Positions 1 through 8,311 of a DNA stretch of 64,000 nucleotides are shown here, piece after piece (the first letter of the stretch is position 1; every line of letters starts with the position of its first letter). The notes under the pieces were generated by a model, which was not told the DNA's origin, did no database searches, and worked only from the letters and a program-made list of their open reading frames with translations. Position numbers and translations under genes: made by a program. The stretch comes from Salipiger profundus (GTDB taxonomy: Bacteria; Pseudomonadota; Alphaproteobacteria; Rhodobacterales; Rhodobacteraceae): positions 434,001-498,000 of the forward strand of contig NZ_CP014796.1 in NCBI RefSeq assembly GCF_001969385.1, read 5' to 3'.

Positions 1-63
1 GCGGTCGAGATCACCATGCGGGAGCTTGCAATGCGCTGCCGCGAACGGAGGGAGACGGCATGA
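1..63 (+). CDS. 3' end of an unidentified element gene
   Basis: Frame 1 is open from the window edge to a TGA at 61-63 and encodes 20 C-terminal residues that are rich in Arg and Glu. The stop overlaps the ATG of the next gene in an ATGA junction, the same tight coupling seen in the following genes. It is therefore probably the end of another gene of the same integrative-element operon. Nothing can be said about function from so short a tail. Confidence 0.5.
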   Translation, partial: AVEITMRELAMRCRERRETA

Positions 64-1052
64 CCGAGATGAAGGCAGACACCAAGCGCGTGGAACGGCT
101 CACTTACCCAGACCATTTCCTCCACGACATCGAGAACATGAGCGCTGATATGCGTGATGCCCGGATGCAGGAACTTTCGCACTGGTCCCTTCGGTTCGCC
201 AACAGGACGGCAAACCCGAAATGGGTGACAAACCACATGTTTGAGTTGGCCAGGCTCGCAGAACTGACTGCCGCCGAGCGCGACCGCCTGCGCTCCGAGC
301 TGGAAGCGGCCGAGGCGCTGAACACCCGGCATCTCGCCGAGATCGAGGGGCTGCGCGAGGCGGCTCGCGCCGTCGATGAGCAGGCTTTCATGTTCTACCG
401 CGCCGAGGACGGCACCGAGCGTTCCATCGAAGCAGATGACGGAGAAGCCTGCGAGATCGTGCACAGCGATGCCATGTTCCAGCTTCGCGCCGCCCTCTCT
501 GCCACCCCGGCGCGCGAGCAGCACCCCGACGATCTAGCCGTTGACCGCTTCGCCGTCGCCATGAAGGCCAAGCTCGTGAAGAAGCGCTCAGACGGGCGCG
601 GCGGCTGGCAAGACAAAGAAAACTGCTCGCAACAGTTCCTGTCCTGCCTCCTCCGCGACCACGTGGACAAGGGTGACCCGGTGGACGTGGCAAACTTCGC
701 CATGATGCTGCAACAGCGCAGCGAAGAGATCGCACCGGAGCGCGACCTCACCATCCAAGAGGCCGCGCGAGCCATGCTCTCGGCCTATGATCTTTCGATC
801 AGTGGGCAGCCGATCGCCGATGAGCAGCGCGCGGCGGGACGGCACATCGCCCTGGCCGCAAGCTTCGCCGCAGATGCCTACAACAAGGGATACTGCGAGG
901 GGCAAGACGTGCACGCGCTGTGCAGGGCGTTCCTGACCGCGCTGGCCGACCCGCTGTCGCCCTATCTCGACTACCTTCGGGCCGACCCAGCTGCCGGTCA
1001 GGAGGCGCGGGATGCGCGGGCCCAGGCACATGGAGGGCAGGTCGATGGGTGA
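60..1052 (+). CDS. phage-type hypothetical protein
   Basis: A 330-residue protein of unknown function. The ATG at 60 follows a strong purine-rich ribosome site (GGAGGGAG). Residues about 65-105 are Glu/Arg/Leu rich and look like a coiled coil. Around residues 178-225 there is a segment (GRGGWQDKE, then DKGDPVDVANFAMML) that I recall from small phage and prophage proteins, where it occurs beside regulatory or early genes. The segment after about residue 240 resembles a second small module. The next gene starts inside its last codons (8-base overlap). The context, just upstream of an integrase that abuts a tRNA, supports a mobile-element origin. Confidence 0.6.
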   Translation: MTEMKADTKRVERLTYPDHFLHDIENMSADMRDARMQELSHWSLRFANRTANPKWVTNHMFELARLAELTAAERDRLRSELEAAEALNTRHLAEIEGLREAARAVDEQAFMFYRAEDGTERSIEADDGEACEIVHSDAMFQLRAALSATPAREQHPDDLAVDRFAVAMKAKLVKKRSDGRGGWQDKENCSQQFLSCLLRDHVDKGDPVDVANFAMMLQQRSEEIAPERDLTIQEAARAMLSAYDLSISGQPIADEQRAAGRHIALAASFAADAYNKGYCEGQDVHALCRAFLTALADPLSPYLDYLRADPAAGQEARDARAQAHGGQVDG

Positions 1053-1389
1053 CCCCCGCAAACCGATTCACAGGCCTGACGAGGCCGAGCAAAGCAGGCT
1101 GCGGCAGATCGCCTATGAGCACCTACTCGACTGCACCGAGAAGGGCTCACGGGCGCTCGGCATGACCGGCGCGTCCTTCGTGATCCTCGGCGTGGGCATG
1201 TGGATCAACGAGCTGACTGAACTCGATCATCGCGCCACAGCGCAGATGCTTGAGGCGCTGACGGTGCTCGCCGATCCGAAAGCTCCGCCGAAGAAGAAGC
1301 AACACGCCGAGCGGAAGCGCCGCGCGGCGGTGGCGAAGCTGCTGGCCCAGGTCGATCTCGAGATGAACCCGGCCGAGGGGAGCGCGTGA
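1045..1389 (+). CDS. integrative-element hypothetical protein
   Basis: A 114-residue protein of unknown function. I chose the ATG at 1045 because GGAGGG lies 8 bases upstream; an in-frame start at 1012 has no such site. A hydrophobic stretch near residues 40-55 is followed by a helical part and a basic Lys/Arg-rich segment (about 83-95). It overlaps the gene before it by 8 bases and ends in a TGATG junction with the next gene, so translation is probably coupled. The protein is not recognised; a membrane-associated or DNA-binding role would be a guess. Confidence 0.55.
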   Translation: MGDPRKPIHRPDEAEQSRLRQIAYEHLLDCTEKGSRALGMTGASFVILGVGMWINELTELDHRATAQMLEALTVLADPKAPPKKKQHAERKRRAAVAKLLAQVDLEMNPAEGSA

Positions 1390-1532
1390 TGTGGTGGATC
1401 GCAGGATGGACATTTCTGTTCATAAACCTGGCCGTGGGCTTGAGTGGAGGCGAGACGAGAGAGCCATTAATGCTGGCTGTCGCCTGCTTCGCCGTCGCCT
1501 CCATCATTGATGCCATCAAGGAGGGCAAGTGA
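1389..1532 (+). CDS. 47-residue predicted membrane peptide
   Basis: A small ORF that fits exactly between two neighbours: its ATG overlaps the upstream stop (TGATG at 1387-1391) and its TGA overlaps the next ATG (TGATG at 1530-1534). It encodes two hydrophobic segments, one after the Trp-rich start and one at about residues 28-41, joined by a charged loop, and ends Lys-Glu-Gly-Lys. Two membrane passes are likely. The seamless packing is the main evidence that it is a real gene. No function can be assigned. Confidence 0.5.
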   Translation: MWWIAGWTFLFINLAVGLSGGETREPLMLAVACFAVASIIDAIKEGK

Positions 1533-1720
1533 TGCCTGCCGCCCGCCCCTCAAAATCCGCTGTAGCCAACGTGCTTGCCGCGATGCGCGAAGCCGGCCTC
1601 GTTCCGGGAATCGTCCGGGTGATGCCAGACGGCGGCTTCGAGGTCGCGGAACATAAGCAGGTTGACGAATCTGAGCCGCGCCCCGGTAATCTCCCGCGCA
1701 AGTGGGGTCAGACGGGATGA
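1532..1720 (+). CDS. small protein coupled to integrase
   Basis: A 62-residue basic protein of the type often found directly before alphaproteobacterial tyrosine integrases. It begins Met-Pro-Ala-Ala-Arg-Pro-Ser-Lys and has a helix near residues 9-22, then a short beta-like stretch (IVRVMPDGGFEV). Its stop overlaps the ATG of the integrase (ATGA at 1717-1720). An excisionase-like or regulatory role is possible from position alone, but no clear helix-turn-helix is visible. Confidence 0.5.
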   Translation: MPAARPSKSAVANVLAAMREAGLVPGIVRVMPDGGFEVAEHKQVDESEPRPGNLPRKWGQTG

Positions 1721-2799
1721 GTGACATGCGGGTTCAGTTTCCGGGCTATGTGCCGGAGAAGCGCGGCGGAAGAACGCTTCACCGGGTGCGGGTCAAAGGC
1801 AACGCCGCACGGCGCGTTACGATCCCCGTTGGCCCGGACGACCCGCAGTTCTCTGCCCTCTACCACGCCGCCAGGCGCGGCGAGAACCCCGAGGTGGTAC
1901 AGCAGAGCCTCGCCCCCGCCATGAGCCTCGACGCACTGGTCGATGCCTACCTCGATTTGCTGGAGAGCGACGTGCGCCACGGGCAGGCATCCCGCCTGAC
2001 GCTCCGGCAGCGCAAGAGCCTGCTCAAGCGCGCATGCGACATGCCGGACGACAGCGGCACCGGGCGCATGGGGGCGCTGCACTGCGACCTTCCGCCGGCC
2101 GCACTGCGCCACATCATTGCGCAATGGGGCGCGAGGACCGCACAGGCCGACAATACGATCAAGGCGCTGCGCGCCGCATATGACCGCATGGACTGGCTGG
2201 ACGCGAACCCATGCGTCGGCATCAAGCGCGTGCACCGCTCCAAGGGCGGCACCACGCCATGGTCAACCGGGGACGTGCAGGCATTCATGAAGGCGCACCC
2301 GCAGGGCACCTCGGCCCGGGTCTGGCTCATGCTGGCGCTGTTCACGGGCGCGCGCCTTTCGGACCTTGCCAAGCTCGGTCGCGCAAACGAGGTGCGACGG
2401 GATGGTATGACCTGGATCGAATGGCAGCCGTCGAAGCGGGGATCGAGCCACACCTCGATGCCCATGGCGCCGCAGCTCGCCGAGGCCGTCAGGGCAACCG
2501 GCGTGATCGGGCGCACCTACATCCTGAACCAGCAGGGCCAGCCGTTTGCCAACGGACCGGTGCTGGCCGAGAGGGTCAGACGCTGGACCGCAGATGCCGG
2601 GCTCGAGCGCAGATCTTCGCACGGGCTCAGGAAGGCGCTTGGCGGCATCCTCGCCGATGCAGGAGCGACCGAGCACCAGATCATGTCGGTGCTCTCTCAC
2701 GCATCGCCGACGACCTCCGCGATCTACACAAAAAGCGCGCAGCGGGCGCGACTCGCAGGCGAGGCGATGGCCTCCATTCGGGGGTTGGATTTCGGGTAA
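1717..2799 (+). CDS. tyrosine-type site-specific integrase
   Basis: A phage-type integrase of 360 residues that catalyses integration and excision of the element by strand exchange through a covalent phosphotyrosine. All catalytic positions are visible: Arg213 in the GARLSDL box, Lys240, His302 and Arg305 in HGLR, His328 in LSHAS and the nucleophile Tyr337. Residues about 70-165 form the core-binding SAM-like domain. I prefer the ATG at 1717, which overlaps the previous stop, over an upstream GTG at 1702. The gene ends 72 bases before the 3' end of tRNA-Leu and points at it, the usual arrangement for an element integrated into a tRNA 3' end. Confidence 0.92.
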   Translation: MSDMRVQFPGYVPEKRGGRTLHRVRVKGNAARRVTIPVGPDDPQFSALYHAARRGENPEVVQQSLAPAMSLDALVDAYLDLLESDVRHGQASRLTLRQRKSLLKRACDMPDDSGTGRMGALHCDLPPAALRHIIAQWGARTAQADNTIKALRAAYDRMDWLDANPCVGIKRVHRSKGGTTPWSTGDVQAFMKAHPQGTSARVWLMLALFTGARLSDLAKLGRANEVRRDGMTWIEWQPSKRGSSHTSMPMAPQLAEAVRATGVIGRTYILNQQGQPFANGPVLAERVRRWTADAGLERRSSHGLRKALGGILADAGATEHQIMSVLSHASPTTSAIYTKSAQRARLAGEAMASIRGLDFG

Positions 2800-2800
2800 A

Positions 2801-2829
2801 GTGTCCACCACCTGAAATCAGGTGGACAC
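2801..2829. terminator. hairpin after integrase
   Basis: GTGTCCACC at 2801-2809 is the reverse complement of GGTGGACAC at 2821-2829. The inner bases also form an alternative stem (CCACCTGA with TCAGGTGG). It starts one base after the integrase stop. No T-tract follows directly, so it may be a weak terminator or a recombinase arm site rather than a classic intrinsic terminator. Confidence 0.45.
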
Positions 2830-2871
2830 AAACGCGAATTTTCCGTGCAATATCAATGGGGAATTTTGCCT

Positions 2872-2956
2872 TGGTACCCGCGGCCGGACTCGAACCGGCA
2901 CGCCTTAGCGGCTAGGGATTTTAAGTCCCCTGTGTCTACCATTCCACCACGCGGGC
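2872..2956 (-). tRNA. tRNA-Leu (UAA)
   Basis: On the minus strand the sequence folds as an 85-base class II tRNA with encoded CCA. The acceptor stem GCCCGCG pairs with CGCGGGT (one G-T pair), the anticodon loop CTTAAAA carries UAA, there is a long variable arm, and the T-loop is TTCGAGT. The 3' end faces the integrase gene, so this tRNA is the likely chromosomal attachment site of the element on its left. Confidence 0.93.
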
Positions 2957-3001
2957 CCGGCGCGACTCATGCCGCAAATCCGCGCGTTTGACCAGACCGG
3001 C

Positions 3002-3499
3002 TCAGTCCGCGTCCGAGGACGTATCCGGGGTGGACTGGGCCGCATCCTCCTTGACCGCCTGCATGGCGACATAGGTCGACGTGGTGGAGACATGCGGCAG
3101 CGTCGAGATCTTCTCGGCCAGCACCCGGCGATAGCTGCGCATGTCGGCGGTGCGCACCTTGAGCAGGTAGTCGAAGTTGCCGGCGATCAGGTGGACCTGC
3201 TCGATTTCGGGCACTGCGGCCACCGCCTCGTTGAAGGCCGCAAGCGAGCTTTCCCGGGTATCGAACATCCGCACCTCGACAAAGGCCACGTGGTCGAGCC
3301 CCAGCCGGATCGGGTCGAGGATCGCGCGGTAGCCGCGGATCACGCCGAGCTCTTCCAGCCGACGCAGCCGCGCCTGCGTCGGGCTTTTCGACAAGCCGAT
3401 CCTGCGGGCGAGCTCGGTGATCGAGATTCGCCCCTCGGCTGCAAGGGTTGTCAGGATCGCCCGGTCGAAGCGATCGAACTCGTCATTTTCACTTTGCAT
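3002..3499 (-). CDS. putR: Lrp/AsnC-family regulator, PutR type
   Basis: A 165-residue Lrp/AsnC regulator. The N-terminal winged helix (about residues 8-60, with the recognition helix in SKSPTQARLRRLEELG) is followed by a RAM/AsnC ligand-binding domain (about 70-150). It is divergent from putA with 106 bases between the start codons, the arrangement of PutR in Rhodobacter and Agrobacterium, where PutR activates putA in response to proline. The last 15 residues are an acidic, Ser/Asp-rich tail. The palindrome at 3568-3580 is a candidate binding site. Confidence 0.88.
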   Translation of the reverse strand: MQSENDEFDRFDRAILTTLAAEGRISITELARRIGLSKSPTQARLRRLEELGVIRGYRAILDPIRLGLDHVAFVEVRMFDTRESSLAAFNEAVAAVPEIEQVHLIAGNFDYLLKVRTADMRSYRRVLAEKISTLPHVSTTSTYVAMQAVKEDAAQSTPDTSSDAD

Positions 3500-3567
3500 C
3501 GAGAATTCCGTGATTTTCGGTCAGAACGCACCGCTCCTGTGCCCGATTAAGGCAAAACGACTTCCTC

Positions 3568-3580
3568 GACTACTGTAGTC
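3568..3580. promoter_or_regulatory. palindrome upstream of putA
   Basis: GACTAC-T-GTAGTC is a perfect 6-bp inverted repeat around one base, 25 bases before the putA ATG and 68 bases from the putR start. Lrp-family proteins bind short palindromes of this kind, so it is a candidate PutR site. Its closeness to the putA start would also fit a position at or just after the transcription start. Confidence 0.45.
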
Positions 3581-3605
3581 TGGTAAAAATCTCCGGAGAC
3601 ATGCC

Positions 3606-6600
3606 ATGCCCAAAGACATTGCCCCCGACGTTCGCCTTCTGATCGACCAGAACACCTATGCCGACGAGGCCGCCACCGTCGCACGGCTGCGCGAGGATGC
3701 CGCGCTGAGCGATGCCGACCGTGCCGCCATCTGCGAGAAGGCCACGCGGCTCGTCCGCGACATCCGGGGCAGCACCCGGCCCGGTATGATGGAGGTCTTC
3801 CTCGCGGAATACGGCCTGTCGACCGACGAGGGCATCGCGCTCATGTGCCTTGCCGAGGCGCTGCTGCGGGTGCCCGACGCCGAGACCATCGACGCGCTCA
3901 TCGAGGACAAGATCGCGCCCTCGGACTGGGGCCGGCACATGGGCCGCTCGACCTCGCCGCTGGTCAATGCCTCGACCTGGGCGCTGATGCTCACCGGTCG
4001 CGTGCTCGACCCCGAGAAGCGCCCCGGCCCGGCCGGCCACCTGCGCGCGGCCATGAAGCGGCTCGGCGAGCCGGTGATCCGTACCGCGGTCGGTCGTGCG
4101 ATGCGCGAGATGGGCGCGCAGTTCGTGCTGGGCGAGACCATCCAAAAGGCGATGAAGCGCGGCGCCGCGCAGGAAGCCAAGGGCTACACCTACAGCTACG
4201 ACATGCTGGGCGAGGCCGCCCGCACCGAGGACGACGCGCTGCGCTACCTCGACGCCTACGCCAAGGCGATCGACGCCATCGCCGGCGCCGCCAAGGCGCC
4301 CGACACCCGTGACAACCCCGGCATCTCGGTCAAGCTCTCGGCGCTCTACCCGCGCTACGAGGAAGCCCAGTACGACGCGGTGATCGAGGTGCTCGTGCCG
4401 CGCCTGCAGCAGCTCTGCGAACAGGCCGCCAAAGCCGGCATCGGGCTCAACATCGACGCCGAGGAATCCGACCGGCTTTCGCTGTCGCTCGACGTCATCG
4501 CCCGCGCCTTCGCCGCGCCGGCGCTGGCCGGCTGGGATGGCTTTGGCGTGGTGGTGCAGGCCTACGGTCTGCGCGCCTCGGAAACGCTCGACTGGCTCTA
4601 CGCGCTGGCCGAGGCGCATGATCGCCGGATCATGGTGCGGCTGGTCAAGGGCGCCTACTGGGACACCGAGATCAAGCGCGCGCAGGTCATGGGGCTCGAG
4701 GGCTTCCCGGTGTTCACCGCGAAGTCGCACAGCGACATCAGCTACATCGCGAATGCCCGCAAGCTGCTGGGCATGACCGACCGGATCTACCCGCAGTTCG
4801 CCACCCACAACGCCCACACCGTTGCCGCCGTGCTGCACATGGCCGAGGGCGTGAGCACCGAGGCCTACGAGTTCCAGCGCCTTCACGGCATGGGCGAGAC
4901 CCTGCACGAGCTGGTGATGGCCAAGGCGGGCACCCGCTGCCGCATCTACGCGCCCGTGGGCGCGCACCGCGACCTGCTGGCCTACCTCGTGCGCCGGCTG
5001 CTCGAGAACGGCGCCAACTCCTCCTTCGTGAACCAGATCGTCGACGAGGAAGTGCCGCCCGAGACCGTGGCCGCCGACCCCTTCGAGATGCAGGACCAGC
5101 GCCCGCTGGCGCGCGGCCCCGAGCTGTTCGAGCCCGAGCGGCGCAACTCGATGGGCTTCGACCTGACCCACCGGCCGACGCTGTCGCACATCGACACCGC
5201 GCGCATCCCCTTCCGCGACCATCGCTGGCAGGCCGGTCCGCTGCTCGCGGTCGAGGCGCCGGTCGGCGCGACCGAGCGGGTCCCGAACCCCGCGATGCCG
5301 AGCGACGACGTGGGGGAGATCACCTGGGCCAGCCCCGAGACCGTCACCGCCGCCGCCGCGGCCGCCACTCCGTGGCAGGCCACGCCCTCGGAGCGCGCCG
5401 CCGTCCTGCTGAAGGCTGCCGACCTCTATGAGGCGCATTTCGGCGAGATCTTCGCCATCCTGCACCGCGAGGCCGGCAAGACGCTGCTCGACGCGGTGGC
5501 CGAGATCCGCGAAGCGGTGGACTTCCTGCGCTACTACGCCGCCCGCGCCGATGGCGCCCCGCCGCGCGGCGTGTTCGCCTGCATCTCGCCGTGGAACTTC
5601 CCGCTGGCCATCTTCACCGGCCAGATCGCGGCGGCGCTCGCCACCGGCAACGCCGTGCTTGCCAAGCCCGCCGAGCAGACGCCGGTGCTCGCATGGCGCG
5701 CGGCGCAGCTTCTGCACGAGGCCGGCGTTCCGACCACGGCGCTGCAACTGCTGCCCGGCGCCGGTGACGTCGGCGCGGCGCTGACCTCCTGCCCGCAGGT
5801 GAAAGGCGTGGCCTTCACCGGCTCGACCGAGACCGCGCAGATCATCCACCGCTCGATCGCCGAGAACCTCGACCCGGGCACGCCGCTCATTGCCGAGACC
5901 GGCGGTCTCAACGCGATGATCGTCGACAGCACCGCCCTGCCCGAGCAGGCCGTCCGGGCCATCGTCGAGTCGGCCTTCCAGTCGGCGGGCCAGCGCTGCT
6001 CGGCGCTGCGTTGTCTCTATGTGCAGGAGGACATCGCGCCGCATTTCCTCGAGATGCTCACCGGCGCAATGGACGCCCTGCGCCCCGGCCAGCCGTGGGA
6101 ACTGTCGACCGACCTCGGCCCGGTGATCGATGCCGAGGCGCATGACGGCATCGCCGCCTACGTCGAGGCTGCCCGCAAGGACGGCCGGCTCATCAACCAG
6201 ATCGAGGTGCCCTCCGAGGGTCACTTCATCGGACCCGCGTTGATCCGCGTCGGCGGCATCGAGGATCTCGAACGCGAGATCTTCGGCCCGGTGCTGCATG
6301 TCGCCACCTTCAAGGCGACCGAGCTCGACCGGGTGATCGACAGCATCAACGCGACCGGCTACGGGCTGACCTTCGGCCTGCAGACAAGGATCGACGACCG
6401 GGTGCAGCATGTCACCGAGCGGGTCGAGGCAGGCAACCTCTACGTGAACCGCAACCAGATCGGCGCCATCGTCGGCAGCCAGCCGTTCGGCGGCGAAGGG
6501 CTCTCGGGCACCGGCCCCAAGGCGGGCGGCCCGCTCTACTGTGACCGCTTCCGCCACCACGCGCACGACGGCCCCGTCGGCAACTGGTCGACCCGCGACG

Positions 6601-7040
6601 TGGCCGACCGGCTGCGCGCGGCGCTCGACGCGGCGGGACCGGGCGCCGGACCGAAGCTTACCGAGCTGCCCGGCCCCACCGGCGAGGCGAACCAGTATAC
6701 CACCCATGCCCGCCCGCCGGTGCTCTGCCTCGGGCCGGGCTCGGATTGCGCCGCGGCGCAGGCCGAGGCGATCCGGGCGATGGGCGGCGTCGCCGTCGCC
6801 GCGCACGGCAAGATCGCGCCCGAAGACCTGACCGCGCTCGAGGGTATCTCGGCAGCCGTCTGGTGGGGGGACGAGGATACCGCCCGCGCCTACCGCGCGG
6901 CGCTGGCCAAGCGAGACGGCCCGATCGTTTCGCTGGTCACCGGCACGCCCGACAAGGGCCATGCCCGCGCCGAGCGGCACGTCTGCATCGACACCACCGC
7001 CTCGGGCGGCAACGCCCAGCTGCTCGGCGGCAACATGTAA
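3606..7040 (+). CDS. putA: bifunctional proline dehydrogenase / P5C dehydrogenase PutA
   Basis: A 1144-residue enzyme that oxidises proline to glutamate in two steps: FAD-dependent proline dehydrogenase, then NAD-dependent glutamate-semialdehyde dehydrogenase. The first domain spans about residues 60-470 (VKLSALYPRYEEAQ, then RLVKGAYWD and EFQRLHGMG). The aldehyde dehydrogenase domain spans about 510-990, with the catalytic Cys in SAGQRCSALR and PWNFPLAIFTGQ. A C-terminal part of about 150 residues completes the long PutA form. No N-terminal ribbon-helix-helix DNA-binding domain is present, which fits control by the separate PutR. The ATG at 3606 follows CCGGAGA. Confidence 0.96.
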   Translation: MPKDIAPDVRLLIDQNTYADEAATVARLREDAALSDADRAAICEKATRLVRDIRGSTRPGMMEVFLAEYGLSTDEGIALMCLAEALLRVPDAETIDALIEDKIAPSDWGRHMGRSTSPLVNASTWALMLTGRVLDPEKRPGPAGHLRAAMKRLGEPVIRTAVGRAMREMGAQFVLGETIQKAMKRGAAQEAKGYTYSYDMLGEAARTEDDALRYLDAYAKAIDAIAGAAKAPDTRDNPGISVKLSALYPRYEEAQYDAVIEVLVPRLQQLCEQAAKAGIGLNIDAEESDRLSLSLDVIARAFAAPALAGWDGFGVVVQAYGLRASETLDWLYALAEAHDRRIMVRLVKGAYWDTEIKRAQVMGLEGFPVFTAKSHSDISYIANARKLLGMTDRIYPQFATHNAHTVAAVLHMAEGVSTEAYEFQRLHGMGETLHELVMAKAGTRCRIYAPVGAHRDLLAYLVRRLLENGANSSFVNQIVDEEVPPETVAADPFEMQDQRPLARGPELFEPERRNSMGFDLTHRPTLSHIDTARIPFRDHRWQAGPLLAVEAPVGATERVPNPAMPSDDVGEITWASPETVTAAAAAATPWQATPSERAAVLLKAADLYEAHFGEIFAILHREAGKTLLDAVAEIREAVDFLRYYAARADGAPPRGVFACISPWNFPLAIFTGQIAAALATGNAVLAKPAEQTPVLAWRAAQLLHEAGVPTTALQLLPGAGDVGAALTSCPQVKGVAFTGSTETAQIIHRSIAENLDPGTPLIAETGGLNAMIVDSTALPEQAVRAIVESAFQSAGQRCSALRCLYVQEDIAPHFLEMLTGAMDALRPGQPWELSTDLGPVIDAEAHDGIAAYVEAARKDGRLINQIEVPSEGHFIGPALIRVGGIEDLEREIFGPVLHVATFKATELDRVIDSINATGYGLTFGLQTRIDDRVQHVTERVEAGNLYVNRNQIGAIVGSQPFGGEGLSGTGPKAGGPLYCDRFRHHAHDGPVGNWSTRDVADRLRAALDAAGPGAGPKLTELPGPTGEANQYTTHARPPVLCLGPGSDCAAAQAEAIRAMGGVAVAAHGKIAPEDLTALEGISAAVWWGDEDTARAYRAALAKRDGPIVSLVTGTPDKGHARAERHVCIDTTASGGNAQLLGGNM

Positions 7041-7046
7041 CCTGTC

Positions 7047-7073
7047 CCGGGCGCGGCCCTGCGCCGCGCCCGG
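7047..7073. terminator. GC-rich hairpin after putA
   Basis: An 11-bp perfect stem (CCGGGCGCGGC with GCCGCGCCCGG) and a 5-base loop, starting 6 bases after the putA stop. No T-tract follows, so termination would be weak or factor-assisted; it could instead protect the mRNA 3' end. Confidence 0.5.
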
Positions 7074-7123
7074 ATACCGCCGACGATGCTTGACGCGGCG
7101 CGCTTCCGCGCCAAAGTCAGAGC

Positions 7124-7867
7124 ATGTTTCCGATCCGCGATCACAACCCCTCGGGGCGCACGCCCTATGTCACCTACGGGCTGATCGTGGCCAACATCGG
7201 CATCTTCATCAGCTACTGGTCGCTGTTCGGGCACCCCCGGGCGCTCAACGCCTTCTTCTACGACTGGGCGCTGATCCCCGCGCTGGTCAGCGAAGGCACC
7301 GGGCTCGCCGGGCTCGCCACCTCGATGTTCCTGCATGGCGGCATGATGCATCTGGCCGGCAACATGCTGTTCCTCTTCATCTTCGGCGACAACATCGAGG
7401 ACGAGCTCGGACACGGCCGGTTTCTCGGCTTCTACCTCGTCTGCGGCGTGATCTCGGCGGTGGTGCACTACCTGTCGGCACCCATGTCGCCGGTGCCCAC
7501 GGTGGGCGCCTCGGGGGCCATCGCCGGGGTGATGGGCGGCTACCTTCTGCTGTTCCCGAAGGCGCGCGTCGATATCTTCATCTTCCTGCTCGTCTTCTTC
7601 AAGATCCTGCCCGTGCCCGCTTGGATCATGCTCGCCGTCTGGTTCGCGATGCAGCTCTTCGGCGGCGTCGGCACCCCGGCGGGCGGCTCGGGCGTGGCCT
7701 ACTGGGCGCATCTGGGTGGCTTCGCGGCGGGTATGCTGCTTATCCTGCCTCACTGGCTGCGGCGTGGCGGCCCCGCCTACTGGAGCCGCACCCACGGCAA
7801 ACCGCCACATCCTCCGCAACGCCCGCCCGAACTGACACGGGTGCCGAAAACAGGACGCCGCCGATGA
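7124..7867 (+). CDS. rhomboid-family intramembrane serine protease
   Basis: A 247-residue membrane protein predicted to cut single-pass proteins inside the membrane. The Ser-His dyad is visible: Ser130 in VGASGAIAG and His196 in YWAHLGGF. The conserved HGGMMHLAGNMLFL segment (about 71-84) and six hydrophobic segments match the basic rhomboid core. The C-terminal 40 residues are Pro/Arg-rich and probably cytoplasmic. The stop overlaps the ATG of the next gene (ATGA at 7864-7867), so the two are translationally coupled. The substrate is unknown. Confidence 0.9.
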   Translation: MFPIRDHNPSGRTPYVTYGLIVANIGIFISYWSLFGHPRALNAFFYDWALIPALVSEGTGLAGLATSMFLHGGMMHLAGNMLFLFIFGDNIEDELGHGRFLGFYLVCGVISAVVHYLSAPMSPVPTVGASGAIAGVMGGYLLLFPKARVDIFIFLLVFFKILPVPAWIMLAVWFAMQLFGGVGTPAGGSGVAYWAHLGGFAAGMLLILPHWLRRGGPAYWSRTHGKPPHPPQRPPELTRVPKTGRRR

Positions 7868-8232
7868 CCGATCCCGTCAAAGTCACCTGCCATTGCGGAG
7901 CCGTCGAGCTGCGCGTCACGCTCTCGGACGGGCTGAGGACCGCCCGGCGCTGCGACTGCTCCTATTGCCGTCGCCGGGCGGTGCCGGCGGTCTCCGCCCC
8001 GCTCGACGGGCTCGAGGTGGTGCGGGGCGCCGAGACCCTCACGCTCTACCAGTGGGGCACCATGACGGCGCAGCATCACTTCTGCTCGGTCTGCGGCATC
8101 TACATGTATCACCGGCGCCGCTCGAACCCGAACGAATACGGTGTCAACATGGGCGCCATCGAGGGCGTGAACCCGGCCGACCACGAGCCGATCCCGTGGA
8201 ACGACGGGGTCAACCATCCGTCCGACCGCTAG
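7864..8232 (+). CDS. GFA-family zinc-binding protein
   Basis: A 122-residue protein of the GFA (glutathione-dependent formaldehyde-activating-like) family. Zinc-ligand cysteines are clear: CHCGAVEL near the start, CDCSYCRRR around residue 35, and CSVCGIYMYH around residue 78. Members are annotated by homology to Gfa, but few act on formaldehyde, so the reaction is not known. It overlaps the rhomboid gene by four bases and is followed by a strong hairpin. Confidence 0.85.
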   Translation: MTDPVKVTCHCGAVELRVTLSDGLRTARRCDCSYCRRRAVPAVSAPLDGLEVVRGAETLTLYQWGTMTAQHHFCSVCGIYMYHRRRSNPNEYGVNMGAIEGVNPADHEPIPWNDGVNHPSDR

Positions 8233-8240
8233 GAACTTGC

Positions 8241-8271
8241 AAAACGAAAAAGCCGGGCGTCGTGCCCGGCT
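8241..8271 (-). terminator. intrinsic terminator between GFA gene and suhB
   Basis: An 8-bp stem AGCCGGGC / GCCCGGCT with a 5-base loop. Read on the minus strand it is followed by a TTTTTCGTTTT run, so it is a classic terminator for suhB and may also stop the converging GFA gene. Confidence 0.8.
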
Positions 8272-8311
8272 TCCGTGAACGTCCGTCCTGAGCGTGCCCG
8301 CCCGGGGCGGC

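Noticed and set aside
3570..6980. A 1136-codon open frame on the strand opposite putA
   Set aside because: It is a shadow of a long GC-rich coding region. The predicted product is Gly/Arg/Ala/His-rich with no domain, while putA on the plus strand is complete.
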